Positions 1-8,910 are shown, counted from the first letter of the stretch. The stretch is DNA of 64,000 nt from Pseudalgibacter alginicilyticus (GCF_001310225.1 NZ_CP012898.1:1798001-1862000), one strand, 5' to 3'. Numbers and translations are program-made. The notes: generated by a model not told the origin, from the sequence alone.

Positions 1-634
1 CAAACTTTACATTTTTAAACCATTGTAAAGTTTCAATCATCTTATAAATAGGATTATCATCATTTGGGTGTGCAGCATGACTAGCAGTTCCTTGTATCTT
101 AGCATCAAAAACCACCAAACCTTTTTCGGCAACCGCTAAATTCATCAACGTTGGTTCTCCTACTATGGCAACATCAATTTTAGGAATAATTTTCAACATG
201 CTATTCAATCCATTTGGACCACTACTTTCCTCTTCTGCAGAAGCTACCAAAATCAAATTATATTTTAAATCTTTATAATTATAAAAATGAGTAAAAGTAG
301 CAATTAGAGACACCAAACAACCACCTGCATCATTACTACCCAAACCGTATAATTTACCATCTTCAACAATGGCTTTCAATGGATCTTTGGTATATGCACT
401 ATTCGGTTTTACAGTATCATGATGTGAATTTAGTAACATATTTGGTTTGCTCTCATCAAAATACTTATTGATTGCCCAAACATTATTTTTCGTCCTTTTA
501 TAATCTATATTATTGCTTTTGAACCAAGCTTCAATATGCCTTGCAGTTTTATCTTCTTCGGTAGAAAAAGATTGCGTTTCTATTAACCTTTTAAGTAACG
601 CAATAGCATCATTTGATAATTGTTTTTGCGTCAT
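1..634 (-). CDS. argE: Acetyl/succinyl-ornithine deacylase, M20 peptidase (partial)
   Basis: Last gene of the arginine cluster seen here; its 3' part lies beyond the left edge, so about 211 N-terminal residues are visible. It removes the N-acyl group from N-acylcitrulline or N-acylornithine in the cytoplasm. The M20 metallopeptidase signatures are present in order: HHDTVKP (metal-binding HxD), a GLGSNDAGG loop, the SAEEESSG segment with the catalytic and metal-binding Glu pair, and VGEPT. Translation from the ATG at 634 starts MTQKQLSNDAIALLKRLIE, as expected for this family. It begins one base after the argB stop, so the two are co-transcribed. Because the neighbouring transcarbamylase looks like the N-succinyl type, the true substrate may be N-succinylcitrulline (inference). 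ArgE function rests on context as well as motifs, because the M20 family is broad. Confidence 0.9.
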   Translation of the reverse strand, partial: MTQKQLSNDAIALLKRLIETQSFSTEEDKTARHIEAWFKSNNIDYKRTKNNVWAINKYFDESKPNMLLNSHHDTVKPNSAYTKDPLKAIVEDGKLYGLGSNDAGGCLVSLIATFTHFYNYKDLKYNLILVASAEEESSGPNGLNSMLKIIPKIDVAIVGEPTLMNLAVAEKGLVVFDAKIQGTASHAAHPNDDNPIYKMIETLQWFKNVKF

Positions 635-635
635 T

Positions 636-1412
636 TTACAAGGTGATTTTGGTGAAGTTATCATTTGCTTTGATCAACATATCTGTATTTCCCATATTAA
701 TTGTATTGACTCCATTTTTTAAAGCATCAAAACAATTTTCCAATTTAGGAAGCATCCCATCTGCAATAATTCCTCTATCTAACAAATATTTATATGTTTT
801 AGAATCAATATGTTTTATCACTGAATTTTTATCTTGTATGTTTTCTAAAACACCATTCAATTCAAAACAATAATAAACAGACGTTTTATATAATTTACTC
901 ATTCCTATGGCTACTTGCGAAGTAATGGTATCTGCATTTGTGTTTAATAATTGTCCGTTACCGTCATGCGTAATGGCACAAAAAACAGGTATAAAATCTG
1001 CTTGAATTAATTTATCTATAGATTCGTGAGCTACTTTTTTAACATCTCCTACAAAACCAAAATCAACTTCTTTAATAGGTCTTTTTTCAGAAGAAATACT
1101 ATTTACATCCGCACCAGTTAACCCAATAGCATTTACATTTAAAGCTTGCAGTTTTGCAACCACATTCTTATTTACCAAACCTCCATAAACCATTGTAATA
1201 ACTTCTAATGTTTTGGCATCCGTAACACGCCTACCATTAACCATTTGAGATTCTATTCCTAGTTTTAAAGCCACAGAGGTAGCACGTTTACCTCCTCCAT
1301 GTACCAAAATCTTTTTCCCTTCTAAATTAGAAAACAATTTCAGAAAAGCATTTAAAGACGTTTCATCTTCAATAATGTTTCCTCCAATTTTGACTATTTT
1401 TAATGTCTCCAT
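636..1412 (-). CDS. argB: N-acetylglutamate kinase
   Basis: Phosphorylates the gamma-carboxylate of N-acyl-glutamate, the second step of cyclic or linear arginine synthesis; cytoplasmic. The 258-residue length fits the amino-acid kinase family. Near the N-terminus there is the nucleotide loop KIGGNIIED and the substrate-binding HGGGKRAT; a later NTNADTITSQVA segment contacts ATP. It lies between argF' (45 bases upstream) and argE (1 base downstream) on the same strand, clearly in one operon. There is no N-terminal extension of the kind seen in arginine-inhibited ArgB hexamers, so feedback inhibition cannot be claimed from sequence. Confidence 0.95.
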   Translation of the reverse strand: METLKIVKIGGNIIEDETSLNAFLKLFSNLEGKKILVHGGGKRATSVALKLGIESQMVNGRRVTDAKTLEVITMVYGGLVNKNVVAKLQALNVNAIGLTGADVNSISSEKRPIKEVDFGFVGDVKKVAHESIDKLIQADFIPVFCAITHDGNGQLLNTNADTITSQVAIGMSKLYKTSVYYCFELNGVLENIQDKNSVIKHIDSKTYKYLLDRGIIADGMLPKLENCFDALKNGVNTINMGNTDMLIKANDNFTKITL

Positions 1413-1456
1413 GCTTTATATTTCATTGGTTTTCAACTATGCTAACCTGACTTTAG

Positions 1457-2404
1457 TTAAAGGTTTTCAAGTATTTTTTTAAGCACAGTTTGTGCTGCAA
1501 AAGTTCTATTATTTGCTTGTTGGATTACCAAAGAATTTTCACTATCTAAAACAGCATCAGACACAACTAAGTTTCTTCTAACAGGCAAACAATGCATAAA
1601 TTTAGCATTATTTGTCAATTTCATTTTTTCAGCACTTACCATCCAATCTAAATCGGAATTTAATATTTTTCCGTAGTTAGAGTAAGAACTCCAGTTTTTA
1701 GCATAAATAAAATCGGCATTAGCAAAGGCTTCATCCTGATTATAAATAATAGGTGAATCCCTTGTTATTTCTGGATTTAAATCATAACCTTCCGGGTGTG
1801 TAATAACAAACTCTACGTCCATTTTTTGCATAGCCTGTGTAAAACTATTTGCTACCGCATGTGGCAATGCTTTAACATGTGGTGCCCAAGTAAGTACTAC
1901 TTTAGGTTTTGCTACTTTAGAAAATTCTGAAATGGTTACAGCATCCGTTAAAGCTTGCAATGGATGTCCTGTGGCACTTTCCATACTTACTATTGGCACG
2001 GAAGCATGTTTTATAAACGAATTTATGACTTGTTCACTTTCATCTTTTGGTTTATCTGTTAAAGTTGGAAAAGCACGTACAGCAATAATATCACAATATT
2101 GAGAAACTACAGCTGCAGCTTCTTTAATATGCTCTGCAGTACCTCCATTCATTACCGAGCCATCCTCAAATTCAATACCCCAAGCATCCCCAGACACATT
2201 CATTACAATAGGATTCATTCCTAAATTTAATGCTGCTTTTTGAGTGCTTAACCGGGTTCTTAAACTACTATTAAAAAACAACAATCCTATGGTTTTATTA
2301 GCACCTAAAGCCAAATGTTTCAATGGGCTTGCTTTTAATGCTTTGGCTTCTTCAATCCAAGAATTAATGTTATCTATATCTTGAATGGACGTATAATTCT
2401 TCAT
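1457..2404 (-). CDS. argF': N-succinylornithine (or N-acetylornithine) carbamoyltransferase
   Basis: Transfers carbamoyl phosphate onto an N-acylated ornithine. This variant is used by Bacteroidota and Xanthomonas in place of ordinary ornithine transcarbamylase. At 315 residues it has the carbamoyl-phosphate loop FFNSSLRTRLSTQ at about 43-55, in place of the classical STRTR form, and HCLPVRRN near the C-terminus. The 80s loop reads NGGTAEH with Ala90. In the studied relatives the equivalent residue is Glu in the acetyl-specific enzyme and Pro in the succinyl-specific one, so a small non-acidic residue favours N-succinylornithine (inference). It sits between proB (8 bases upstream) and argB. 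Transcarbamylase identity is sure; the acyl preference is not. Confidence 0.93.
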   Translation of the reverse strand: MKNYTSIQDIDNINSWIEEAKALKASPLKHLALGANKTIGLLFFNSSLRTRLSTQKAALNLGMNPIVMNVSGDAWGIEFEDGSVMNGGTAEHIKEAAAVVSQYCDIIAVRAFPTLTDKPKDESEQVINSFIKHASVPIVSMESATGHPLQALTDAVTISEFSKVAKPKVVLTWAPHVKALPHAVANSFTQAMQKMDVEFVITHPEGYDLNPEITRDSPIIYNQDEAFANADFIYAKNWSSYSNYGKILNSDLDWMVSAEKMKLTNNAKFMHCLPVRRNLVVSDAVLDSENSLVIQQANNRTFAAQTVLKKILENL

Positions 2405-2412
2405 TTTTACTT

Positions 2413-3174
2413 TTATTTTATTCTAGTAAACGGTATTTTATTATTCATAGCATTCACTATAAAATCATCTTCCAATCCATTTACTATCCATGTTTCTATA
2501 TTTGCTTTTTTAGCAACCAAAGCTGCCTCTATTTTAGATTGCATTCCGCCACTGCCGTGTGAAGATTTAGAATCTACCACTTGATTGATAAGTGTATCAA
2601 TATTTGAAACTGCTTCAATAGTTTTTGGTTGTTTCTCGTTTATAGATTCTTTTGTATAAATGCCGTAAGTATTTGTAGCAATTACAAACAAATCAACTCC
2701 TAAAAGCGAGGCTGTTAATGCTCCTAATTTATCGTTATCGCCAAATTTAATTTCATCTGTTGCAACAGTATCATTTTCATTAATAATGGGGATATAACTA
2801 TTATTAACCAACACATTAATAGTATTTACAATATTAACTCTACTCTCTTTCTTTTCAAAATCTGAATAAGATAACAAACACTGCGAAGTTAGTAAACTAT
2901 GCTCTCTAAATATTTCTTGATATATCCTTATTAAATGGGGCTGCCCAATGGATGCTAAAGCTTGCTTTACAAAAATTGGCTTGCGTTTACTCTCTAATTT
3001 CACAAACTGTTTTGCCACAGCTATAGCACCTGAAGTTACTATTATAAACTCATGTGTATCTTGTAATTGTGCTATTTGAATGGCTAAATCCTCAATTTTA
3101 CCTCTTGAAATATTATCTGTTTCTTTAGTAAGGGTATTAGAACCTATTTTTAATAAAACTCTTTTTTTCTTCAT
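2413..3174 (-). CDS. proB: Glutamate 5-kinase
   Basis: First step of proline synthesis: ATP-dependent formation of gamma-glutamyl phosphate, handed to ProA. The start chosen is the ATG at 3174 (MKKKRVLLKIGSNTLT), which overlaps the proA stop by one base (TAATG); an upstream in-frame ATG at 3207 would lie inside proA and adds a stretch with no family character. The protein is 253 residues and consists of the amino-acid kinase domain only: KIGSNTLT nucleotide loop, VTSGAIA, INENDTVATDEIKFGDND substrate segment and SHGSGGMQSK. The C-terminal PUA domain of the E. coli enzyme is absent, which is common in this phylum. Tight coupling to proA supports joint expression. Confidence 0.94.
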   Translation of the reverse strand: MKKKRVLLKIGSNTLTKETDNISRGKIEDLAIQIAQLQDTHEFIIVTSGAIAVAKQFVKLESKRKPIFVKQALASIGQPHLIRIYQEIFREHSLLTSQCLLSYSDFEKKESRVNIVNTINVLVNNSYIPIINENDTVATDEIKFGDNDKLGALTASLLGVDLFVIATNTYGIYTKESINEKQPKTIEAVSNIDTLINQVVDSKSSHGSGGMQSKIEAALVAKKANIETWIVNGLEDDFIVNAMNNKIPFTRIK

Positions 3175-4367
3175 TATCTTGTTTGTCCATTTCCATGAAC
3201 ATACCATTTATTTGTTACTAAATGCTGTAAACCGATTGGTCCGCGTTGGTGTAATTTATCTGTACTAATAGCTAATTCGCCACCCAATCCTAATTGTCCA
3301 CCATCAGTAAATCTTGAAGATGCATTATGATACACCGCAGCCGTATCTACATTTTCCATGAAAGCTTTGGCTTCGTTTTCATCCTTAGTAACAATAACTG
3401 AAGAATGTCCGCCAGAATATTTATTAATCATGGCAATGGTGTCTTGATTAGACGCAATTTCGCCTATAAGAATCTTATAATCTAAAAATTCTTCATACCA
3501 AATATCGTCAGATTTTATGCCTTCTAAACCATGCTCTTTTGAAATTGTATCATCACCTAATACTTGAATTTTAAAATCTTTTAATTTTGAAATAAGGTTT
3601 GCAACAAAATCTTTTTTATTAGGAAGATTTTCATCTATCAATACCTTATCAATGGCATTGCAAGCTGATATTTTTGATTTTCCATTCAAAATAACGTTGA
3701 TAGCAATATCCAAATCCGCGTCTTTATGTACATACACAAAATTATTACCACGTCCACTAATAATTACTGGACAAGTAGCATGCTGCTTAGTAAATGCTAT
3801 CAATCTTTCACCACCACGTGGCACAATCAAATCAACCTGTTGTGTTGGATTTTCTAAGAATGCTTGAGTTTCTATTCTATTAAATTGTAAATACTCCACC
3901 CAATTTGTTGAGGCACCATTTTCTTTTAAAGCTTGATGCCATAATTCAACAATCTTAAGATTAGAATTTAAAGACTCTTTTCCGCCTTTTAATAATATTT
4001 TATTTCCAGATTTGAATGCGATTCCAGCTGCTTCCACAGTAACATCAGGTCTGGATTCATAAATAATCAAAACCGTACCAAAGGATGCCGTTTTATTATA
4101 AACCTGCATCCCATTATCATGCTTAAAGCGAAAACGCTCTACCCCAACAGGATCGTCTTGCGATGCTAAATGTGTTACAGAAGCAATCATTTCATCAACT
4201 TTTTTATCGTCCGCTTTCAATCTGTCATACATGGAAATATCATCTCCACTGTAAGCCTCTAAGTCGCCCTTATTAACCTCAATGATAGCCGCTCTTTCTT
4301 GTTCCAAAAGTTGCGCCATTTTAAGTAATACAGCATTTCTTGTTTCAATTGATAATAAAGTGTTCAT
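3174..4367 (-). CDS. proA: Gamma-glutamyl phosphate reductase
   Basis: NADPH-dependent reduction of gamma-glutamyl phosphate to glutamate semialdehyde, which cyclises towards proline; cytoplasmic, aldehyde dehydrogenase superfamily. The 397-residue protein shows the family blocks IYESRPDVTVEAAG, LKGGKESLNSN and the VPRGGERLI segment, and ends in GLGGELAISTDKLHQRGPIGL. The catalytic cysteine region is ISACNAIDKVLID. It follows argD by 32 bases and overlaps proB by one base, so proline and arginine genes form one transcription unit. No truncation or odd composition seen. Confidence 0.95.
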   Translation of the reverse strand: MNTLLSIETRNAVLLKMAQLLEQERAAIIEVNKGDLEAYSGDDISMYDRLKADDKKVDEMIASVTHLASQDDPVGVERFRFKHDNGMQVYNKTASFGTVLIIYESRPDVTVEAAGIAFKSGNKILLKGGKESLNSNLKIVELWHQALKENGASTNWVEYLQFNRIETQAFLENPTQQVDLIVPRGGERLIAFTKQHATCPVIISGRGNNFVYVHKDADLDIAINVILNGKSKISACNAIDKVLIDENLPNKKDFVANLISKLKDFKIQVLGDDTISKEHGLEGIKSDDIWYEEFLDYKILIGEIASNQDTIAMINKYSGGHSSVIVTKDENEAKAFMENVDTAAVYHNASSRFTDGGQLGLGGELAISTDKLHQRGPIGLQHLVTNKWYVHGNGQTR

Positions 4368-4399
4368 TGTTTTCTTTTTTTTGTTGTCAGTGCTCTATT

Positions 4400-5524
4400 C
4401 TACAATGCTTTTTTTAAAGCCTCAAAAAACTGATCAACGTGTTGTTTTTTAATTGTTAATGGTGGTAAAATCCGTATTAGTTTTTTATTGGATGCACCAC
4501 CAGTAAATATATGATTTTCATATATAAGTTTTTTTCTAAGTTCTCCAACTTCAAAATCGAATTCCAATCCGATCATTAATCCTCTTCCTTTAATATTTTT
4601 TATTTGAGGAATTGTTTTTGCTTTTGAGATAAAATATTCTGATATGGTATGGACATTTTCAAGCAACTTATCTTCTTCAATGGTATTTAAAACGGCTAAA
4701 CCAGCAGCACACGCCAAATGATTTCCTCCAAACGTAGTTCCTAACATCCCATGCTTAGCCTCAATACTTGGATGAATTAAAACGCCACCAATAGGAAATC
4801 CATTTCCCATTCCTTTTGCTATAGAAATAATATCTGGAGCAACATTATAATACTGAAAAGCGAAAAACTTACCAGAACGCCCGTAACCAGATTGCACCTC
4901 GTCCGCAATAAAAAAGGTATTATTTACTTTACAAAGTTGATCCACTTGCTCAAAAAATTTAGCAGTGGCTTGATCCAAACCTCCAACACCTTGAATAAAT
5001 TCAACAATAACGGCACAAACATCGCCTTTTTCCAATTCCTTTTTAACCGCTTCAACATCGTTTAGAGGCAAAATTGTTACCGCTTGCTGCGCATTTATTG
5101 GTGCTATAATATTAGGATTATCAGTAGCCGCTACTGCTGCCGAGGTACGACCATGAAATCCATTTTTAAACGCAACCACACGAGATTTCCCTGTTTTAAA
5201 AGAGGCTAATTTCAATGCGTTTTCATTGGCCTCTGCACCCGAATTACATAAAAACAATTCATAACCTTTACAACCTGAAAGGGCTTCTAATTTATTAGCC
5301 AATTCAAGTTGCAACGGATTTTGAATGGCGTTGGAATAAAAGCCTAACTTTTCAACTTGATTTGTAATAGCCTTAACGTAATTAGGGTGTGCATGTCCAA
5401 TTGAAATCACGGCATGACCACCATATAAATCTAAATATTCAATTTCTTTGTCATCATAAACAAAAATATCTTTTCCAGAAACTGGAGTAACACTGTATAA
5501 TGGGTAAACGTCAAATAGCGGCAT
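4400..5524 (-). CDS. argD: Acetylornithine/succinylornithine aminotransferase
   Basis: PLP-dependent transfer of an amino group from glutamate to N-acylglutamate semialdehyde, giving N-acylornithine. The 374-residue class III aminotransferase shows NSGAEANENALKLA (phosphate cup), ADEVQSGYGRSG with the ring-stacking Asp, and IAKGMGNGFPIGG, whose Lys is the Schiff-base residue. It lies between argC (113 bases upstream) and proA (32 bases downstream) on the same strand. Class III enzymes are promiscuous, but context fixes the arginine role. Confidence 0.94.
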   Translation of the reverse strand: MPLFDVYPLYSVTPVSGKDIFVYDDKEIEYLDLYGGHAVISIGHAHPNYVKAITNQVEKLGFYSNAIQNPLQLELANKLEALSGCKGYELFLCNSGAEANENALKLASFKTGKSRVVAFKNGFHGRTSAAVAATDNPNIIAPINAQQAVTILPLNDVEAVKKELEKGDVCAVIVEFIQGVGGLDQATAKFFEQVDQLCKVNNTFFIADEVQSGYGRSGKFFAFQYYNVAPDIISIAKGMGNGFPIGGVLIHPSIEAKHGMLGTTFGGNHLACAAGLAVLNTIEEDKLLENVHTISEYFISKAKTIPQIKNIKGRGLMIGLEFDFEVGELRKKLIYENHIFTGGASNKKLIRILPPLTIKKQHVDQFFEALKKAL

Positions 5525-5637
5525 TTTTTTGTTTTAATTTTAATAGATTCATCAAATCTAACTTTGTGTTATTTCTACTTTACTCAGTAATCATGGCTCT
5601 AACACCCAAAACTTATTGAATCTCGTTTATTTTAATA

Positions 5638-6621
5638 TTAAAAATAAGTTCCTTTTAATTGAATCCCTTCATTTTCGGGCAAACCAAACATCAAATTCAT
5701 ATTTTGAACTGCTTGTCCTGAAGCGCCTTTTAATAAATTATCAATTATACTTGTAATCAGTAATTTATTATTGTGCTTATGCAAATGTATCAAACATTTG
5801 TTAGTATTTACTACCTGCTTAAGATGCAATTCTTTTTCTGAAATAAAAGTAAAAGCAGCATCTTTATAAAAGGACTTATACATATCTTTTGCCTCTTCAA
5901 TGGTGCCTTCAAAATTGGTGTAAACAGTCGCAAAAATTCCTCTTGAAAAATTACCGCGATTAGGCATAAAAAGTATTTCAGATGAAAAACTGCTTTGTAA
6001 TTGTTTTACAGATTGATTAATTTCTCCTAAATGCTGATGGGTAAAAGGTTTGTAGTAAGAAAAATTATTATCCCTCCAAGTAAAATGAGTTGTTTCAGAC
6101 AATGATGTTCCGGCTCCTGTAGCCCCCGTAACGGCATTAATATGCACATCGGTATTCAGCAATCCTTTACCTGCCAATGGTAATAACGCTAATTGAATAG
6201 CTGTTGCAAAACAGCCAGGATTAGCAATATAATTGGCTTTTTCAATCACTACTTTTTGTAACTCAGGCAACCCATAAACAAAGGTTTTCCCTTTAAAAAC
6301 CTTGTCTTTTTCCAATCTGAAATCATTTCCTAAATCAATAATCTTTGTATTTTCAGAAAAGGCATTCGCTTCTAAAAATTTAATGGAATTACCGTGACCC
6401 AGACACAAAAACAGCACATCAACATTAGGATTAATAGTATCTGTAAATTTCAAATTTAAACTCCCAACTAAATCTTGATGTATGTTACTAATTTGATTTC
6501 CAGCATTGGAGGTACTAAAAACAAAATTAATTTCAGCATTTGGGTGTGTAATTAATAATCTAATTAACTCACCAGCCGTATATCCTGCTCCCCCTATAAT
6601 ACCAACTTGTATTTTTTTCAT
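5638..6621 (-). CDS. argC: N-acetyl-gamma-glutamyl-phosphate reductase
   Basis: Third arginine step, reducing N-acyl-glutamyl phosphate to the semialdehyde with NADPH. The 327-residue protein opens with the dinucleotide fold GIIGGAGYTAGELIRLL and has the catalytic cysteine motif NPGCFATAIQLALLPL; later blocks include GATGAGTSLSETTHF and PNRGNFSRGIFATVY. Typical length, no anomaly. It lies downstream of argG with a 106-base gap and upstream of argD with a 113-base gap. Both gaps are AT-rich and no terminator is visible in them, so read-through is likely. Confidence 0.95.
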   Translation of the reverse strand: MKKIQVGIIGGAGYTAGELIRLLITHPNAEINFVFSTSNAGNQISNIHQDLVGSLNLKFTDTINPNVDVLFLCLGHGNSIKFLEANAFSENTKIIDLGNDFRLEKDKVFKGKTFVYGLPELQKVVIEKANYIANPGCFATAIQLALLPLAGKGLLNTDVHINAVTGATGAGTSLSETTHFTWRDNNFSYYKPFTHQHLGEINQSVKQLQSSFSSEILFMPNRGNFSRGIFATVYTNFEGTIEEAKDMYKSFYKDAAFTFISEKELHLKQVVNTNKCLIHLHKHNNKLLITSIIDNLLKGASGQAVQNMNLMFGLPENEGIQLKGTYF

Positions 6622-6727
6622 TTTACAATTTATTTCTCATTATATAATCATATCGAACAAGACATTGCATTCCATTTAACCATGCATTTTCTAATACTAA
6701 CGAAATGATTCATCGTTTAAAATCTTA

Positions 6728-7906
6728 TTAAGAGTTGTTTACCTGTTGATAAATCTTGTTTGCATTTCCAATAATTTTGATAAATCCTTTGGCATCATCT
6801 GCAGTCCATGCTTTATTCTCTTCACCGTAACTTCCAAATTTAGCGCTCATTAAATCATGTTCAGACTTAATACCGTCTAATGAAAAATGATAGGGTTTTA
6901 AAGTAACCGTTACATCGCCACTCACCTTATCTTGACTACTCTCTAAAAAGGCTTCCATATTTCTCATTACGGGGTCTAAATATTGCCCTTCATGCAAATG
7001 CATACCGTAAAAACTTGCCAAATATTCTTTATGTTGTAATTGCCATTTTGTTAAGGTATGTTTCTCTAATAAATGATGAGCTTTAATAATAATTAAGGCT
7101 GCTGCGGCTTCAAAACCAACACGACCTTTAATACCTACAATTGTATCTCCTACATGAATATCTCTCCCTATTGCATATGATGAGGCTAAACTATTTAAGA
7201 CTTCAATATTAATTTCTGGATCATTTTCAACCCCATTAACAGCAACCAATTCACCTTTTAAAAAAGTTAATGATACTTTTTCTTCTTCATTATGTTTCAA
7301 TTGAGACGGATATGCCTCATTTGGCAAAGGCTTATCTGATGTTAATGTTTCTGAACCACCAACACTTGTACCCCATAAACCTTTGTTTATTGAATATTTT
7401 GCTTTTTCCCAAGACATATCTATTCCATTCGTTTTTAAATAGTCAATTTCTTCCTGTCTGGTTAGTTTTTCATCTCTAATAGGCGTAATAATTTTAATAT
7501 GTGGTGCTAAGGTTTGAAAAATCATGTCGAAACGTACTTGATCATTACCTGCTCCTGTGCTACCGTGAGCAATATATTCTGCATCAATGCTTTTAGCATA
7601 TTCTACAATTTCAATTGCTTGAATGATACGTTCAGCACTTACTGATAGTGGATAAGTATTATTTTTTAATACATTTCCGAAGATTAAGTACTTCACCACT
7701 TTTTGATAAAATGTGGGTACTGCATTGATGTTTTTATAAGTTGAAACTCCCATTTTATAAGCATTACTTTCTATATGGTTAATTTCCTCTTTTGTAAAAC
7801 CTCCTGTATTTACACTCACAGCATGTACATCATATTCTTTTGATAAACTTACGGCGCAATATGAGGTATCTAAGCCTCCACTATATGCTATTACTAATTT
7901 TTTCAT
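6728..7906 (-). CDS. argG: Argininosuccinate synthase
   Basis: Condenses citrulline and aspartate with ATP. The 392-residue protein begins with the PP-loop ATP-binding motif AYSGGLDTSYCAV and contains HGSTGAGNDQVRFD and GRDIHVGDTIVGIKGRVGFE, all family blocks. It is the second gene of the minus-strand cluster, 25 bases after the GNAT gene. argH, needed for the final step, is not in the window; the cluster continues off the left edge, where it might lie (inference). Confidence 0.95.
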   Translation of the reverse strand: MKKLVIAYSGGLDTSYCAVSLSKEYDVHAVSVNTGGFTKEEINHIESNAYKMGVSTYKNINAVPTFYQKVVKYLIFGNVLKNNTYPLSVSAERIIQAIEIVEYAKSIDAEYIAHGSTGAGNDQVRFDMIFQTLAPHIKIITPIRDEKLTRQEEIDYLKTNGIDMSWEKAKYSINKGLWGTSVGGSETLTSDKPLPNEAYPSQLKHNEEEKVSLTFLKGELVAVNGVENDPEINIEVLNSLASSYAIGRDIHVGDTIVGIKGRVGFEAAAALIIIKAHHLLEKHTLTKWQLQHKEYLASFYGMHLHEGQYLDPVMRNMEAFLESSQDKVSGDVTVTLKPYHFSLDGIKSEHDLMSAKFGSYGEENKAWTADDAKGFIKIIGNANKIYQQVNNS

Positions 7907-7931
7907 TTAATTATAATTTGTATGTCTTATT

Positions 7932-8504
7932 TTATATTTGCTTTAAATGACCAATTTCAGACTCAAAACATTCATTTACATAATACCTAAAACTATGCTC
8001 ATCTCGTAATTTTCCTAATTTCTCAAGTTCTTCAACCAATCCTGCAGACATTTTAGCTAAGGTAACATGAGTCATACCTAATAATTCGTTATAATAATGC
8101 ACTTTAGGTGTTTGTGCTACTGAAATAAGAAACGAATCAGAAAACAATTCGGTCATTTTATACATTAATAACAACCCAAGATTATAATTTCTACATTCGC
8201 GATCTACCCATAAAGAGGTACGTTCAAACACGGAATGCCCTTTAACCAAATGCTCATGAACAAAAATATGGCCATAAATTCGATCATTTTTTTTCAATAT
8301 AAAACAACCGTTTTCTGCACGTGTTTTTAACATATCAACATCTACATAGTACAAAGTTGAAAGTTCTCTTGATCTTTCTGAAATAATTTCCAGTGATTTA
8401 TTTGAAAGTTTATAAACAAGCTTTATTTCTATTTCTTCTTTTGTACAAAATAATTCTGCTTGTTCTATAACACTATTAATTTCTATGTCCAATATCGTAT
8501 TCAT
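7932..8504 (-). CDS. GNAT-family N-acyltransferase, probable glutamate N-acyltransferase
   Basis: First gene of the arginine cluster, about 190 residues. The start at 8504 (MNTILDIEINSVIEQAE) is preferred over an upstream in-frame ATG at 8582, whose extra 26 residues look like translated leader. A GNAT core is visible: a beta-strand ILKKNDRIYGHIFVHEH, then LWVDRECRNYNLGLLLMYKM, where the acyl-CoA-binding loop would be, and VHYYNELLGM. By position it probably makes N-acetyl- or N-succinyl-glutamate and so starts the pathway, replacing ArgA or ArgJ; this is inference from context because GNAT sequences alone do not fix the substrate. It is followed by argG after 25 bases. Confidence 0.8.
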   Translation of the reverse strand: MNTILDIEINSVIEQAELFCTKEEIEIKLVYKLSNKSLEIISERSRELSTLYYVDVDMLKTRAENGCFILKKNDRIYGHIFVHEHLVKGHSVFERTSLWVDRECRNYNLGLLLMYKMTELFSDSFLISVAQTPKVHYYNELLGMTHVTLAKMSAGLVEELEKLGKLRDEHSFRYYVNECFESEIGHLKQI

Positions 8505-8662
8505 TTTAGTTTGTTGTTTAAAAACATATCTCAATTTTAACCAATAACCTATAAAAAGACCATTGATTATTAAACTAAACAATTCATTAAAGTATATCTA
8601 ACTCTAAAAATTATTATTTTAAACAATATAAGTAACGAAAATTGAAAGTGAATTACTTTCTA

Positions 8663-8829
8663 AAAAAACACCCCTTAGGGGCGATTTTGAGGAATACACA
8701 CAACAGCAGTTTTAGTACACAATACTAAAACATAAGAGATAAGAGATATGTGGTTTCCTGTTTTCACTGAATAACTACCTAAACTATTAACTCTAAATCG
8801 TCGGCACAAGCCCCTTTCGTTAATATAAG
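8663..8829 (-). ncRNA. Candidate structured leader / attenuator RNA upstream of the argG operon
   Basis: Read on the minus strand, transcription from the promoter at 8834-8863 would give a leader ending in a small GC hairpin, CCCC-TAA-GGGG (8671-8681), followed by TGTTTTTTT (8670-8662), which looks like an intrinsic terminator about 160 bases before the GNAT start. Inside the leader are a perfect 8-bp stem with 5-base loop (8710-8717 with 8723-8730) and a second stem (8690-8700 with 8749-8759; 5 bp, a 2x2 internal loop, 4 bp). AGGGGC (8815-8810) can pair with GCCCCT (8682-8677), which would break the terminator hairpin. This is seen in sequence. That it senses arginine, or is instead a free small RNA such as 6S, is inference. 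I recognise no known riboswitch class. Confidence 0.42.
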
Positions 8830-8833
8830 GGTA

Positions 8834-8863
8834 CAAAACTACAACTAATTATTTACTAAACAA
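8834..8863 (-). promoter_or_regulatory. Promoter of the arginine-cluster leader
   Basis: On the minus strand the exact Bacteroidota -7 box TAGTTTTG occupies 8841-8834. A TTG lies 19 bases upstream (8863-8861), near the expected -33 position. The predicted start is around 8829-8826. It abuts the long hairpin terminator of the preceding operon, as expected for two units arranged in tandem. Confidence 0.55.
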
Positions 8864-8910
8864 CATTCATCTCATATAAAAAAACATAATTTTTTATATG
8901 AGATGAATGT
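8863..8910 (-). terminator. Strong intrinsic terminator after the DUF1080 gene
   Basis: Perfect 21-bp inverted repeat: 8863-8883 pairs with 8890-8910 around the 6-base loop ACATAA. The inner six pairs are A-T, giving a U-run at the loop side. It begins 10 bases past the DUF1080 stop and separates the sugar operon from the arginine cluster on the same strand. Confidence 0.8.
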
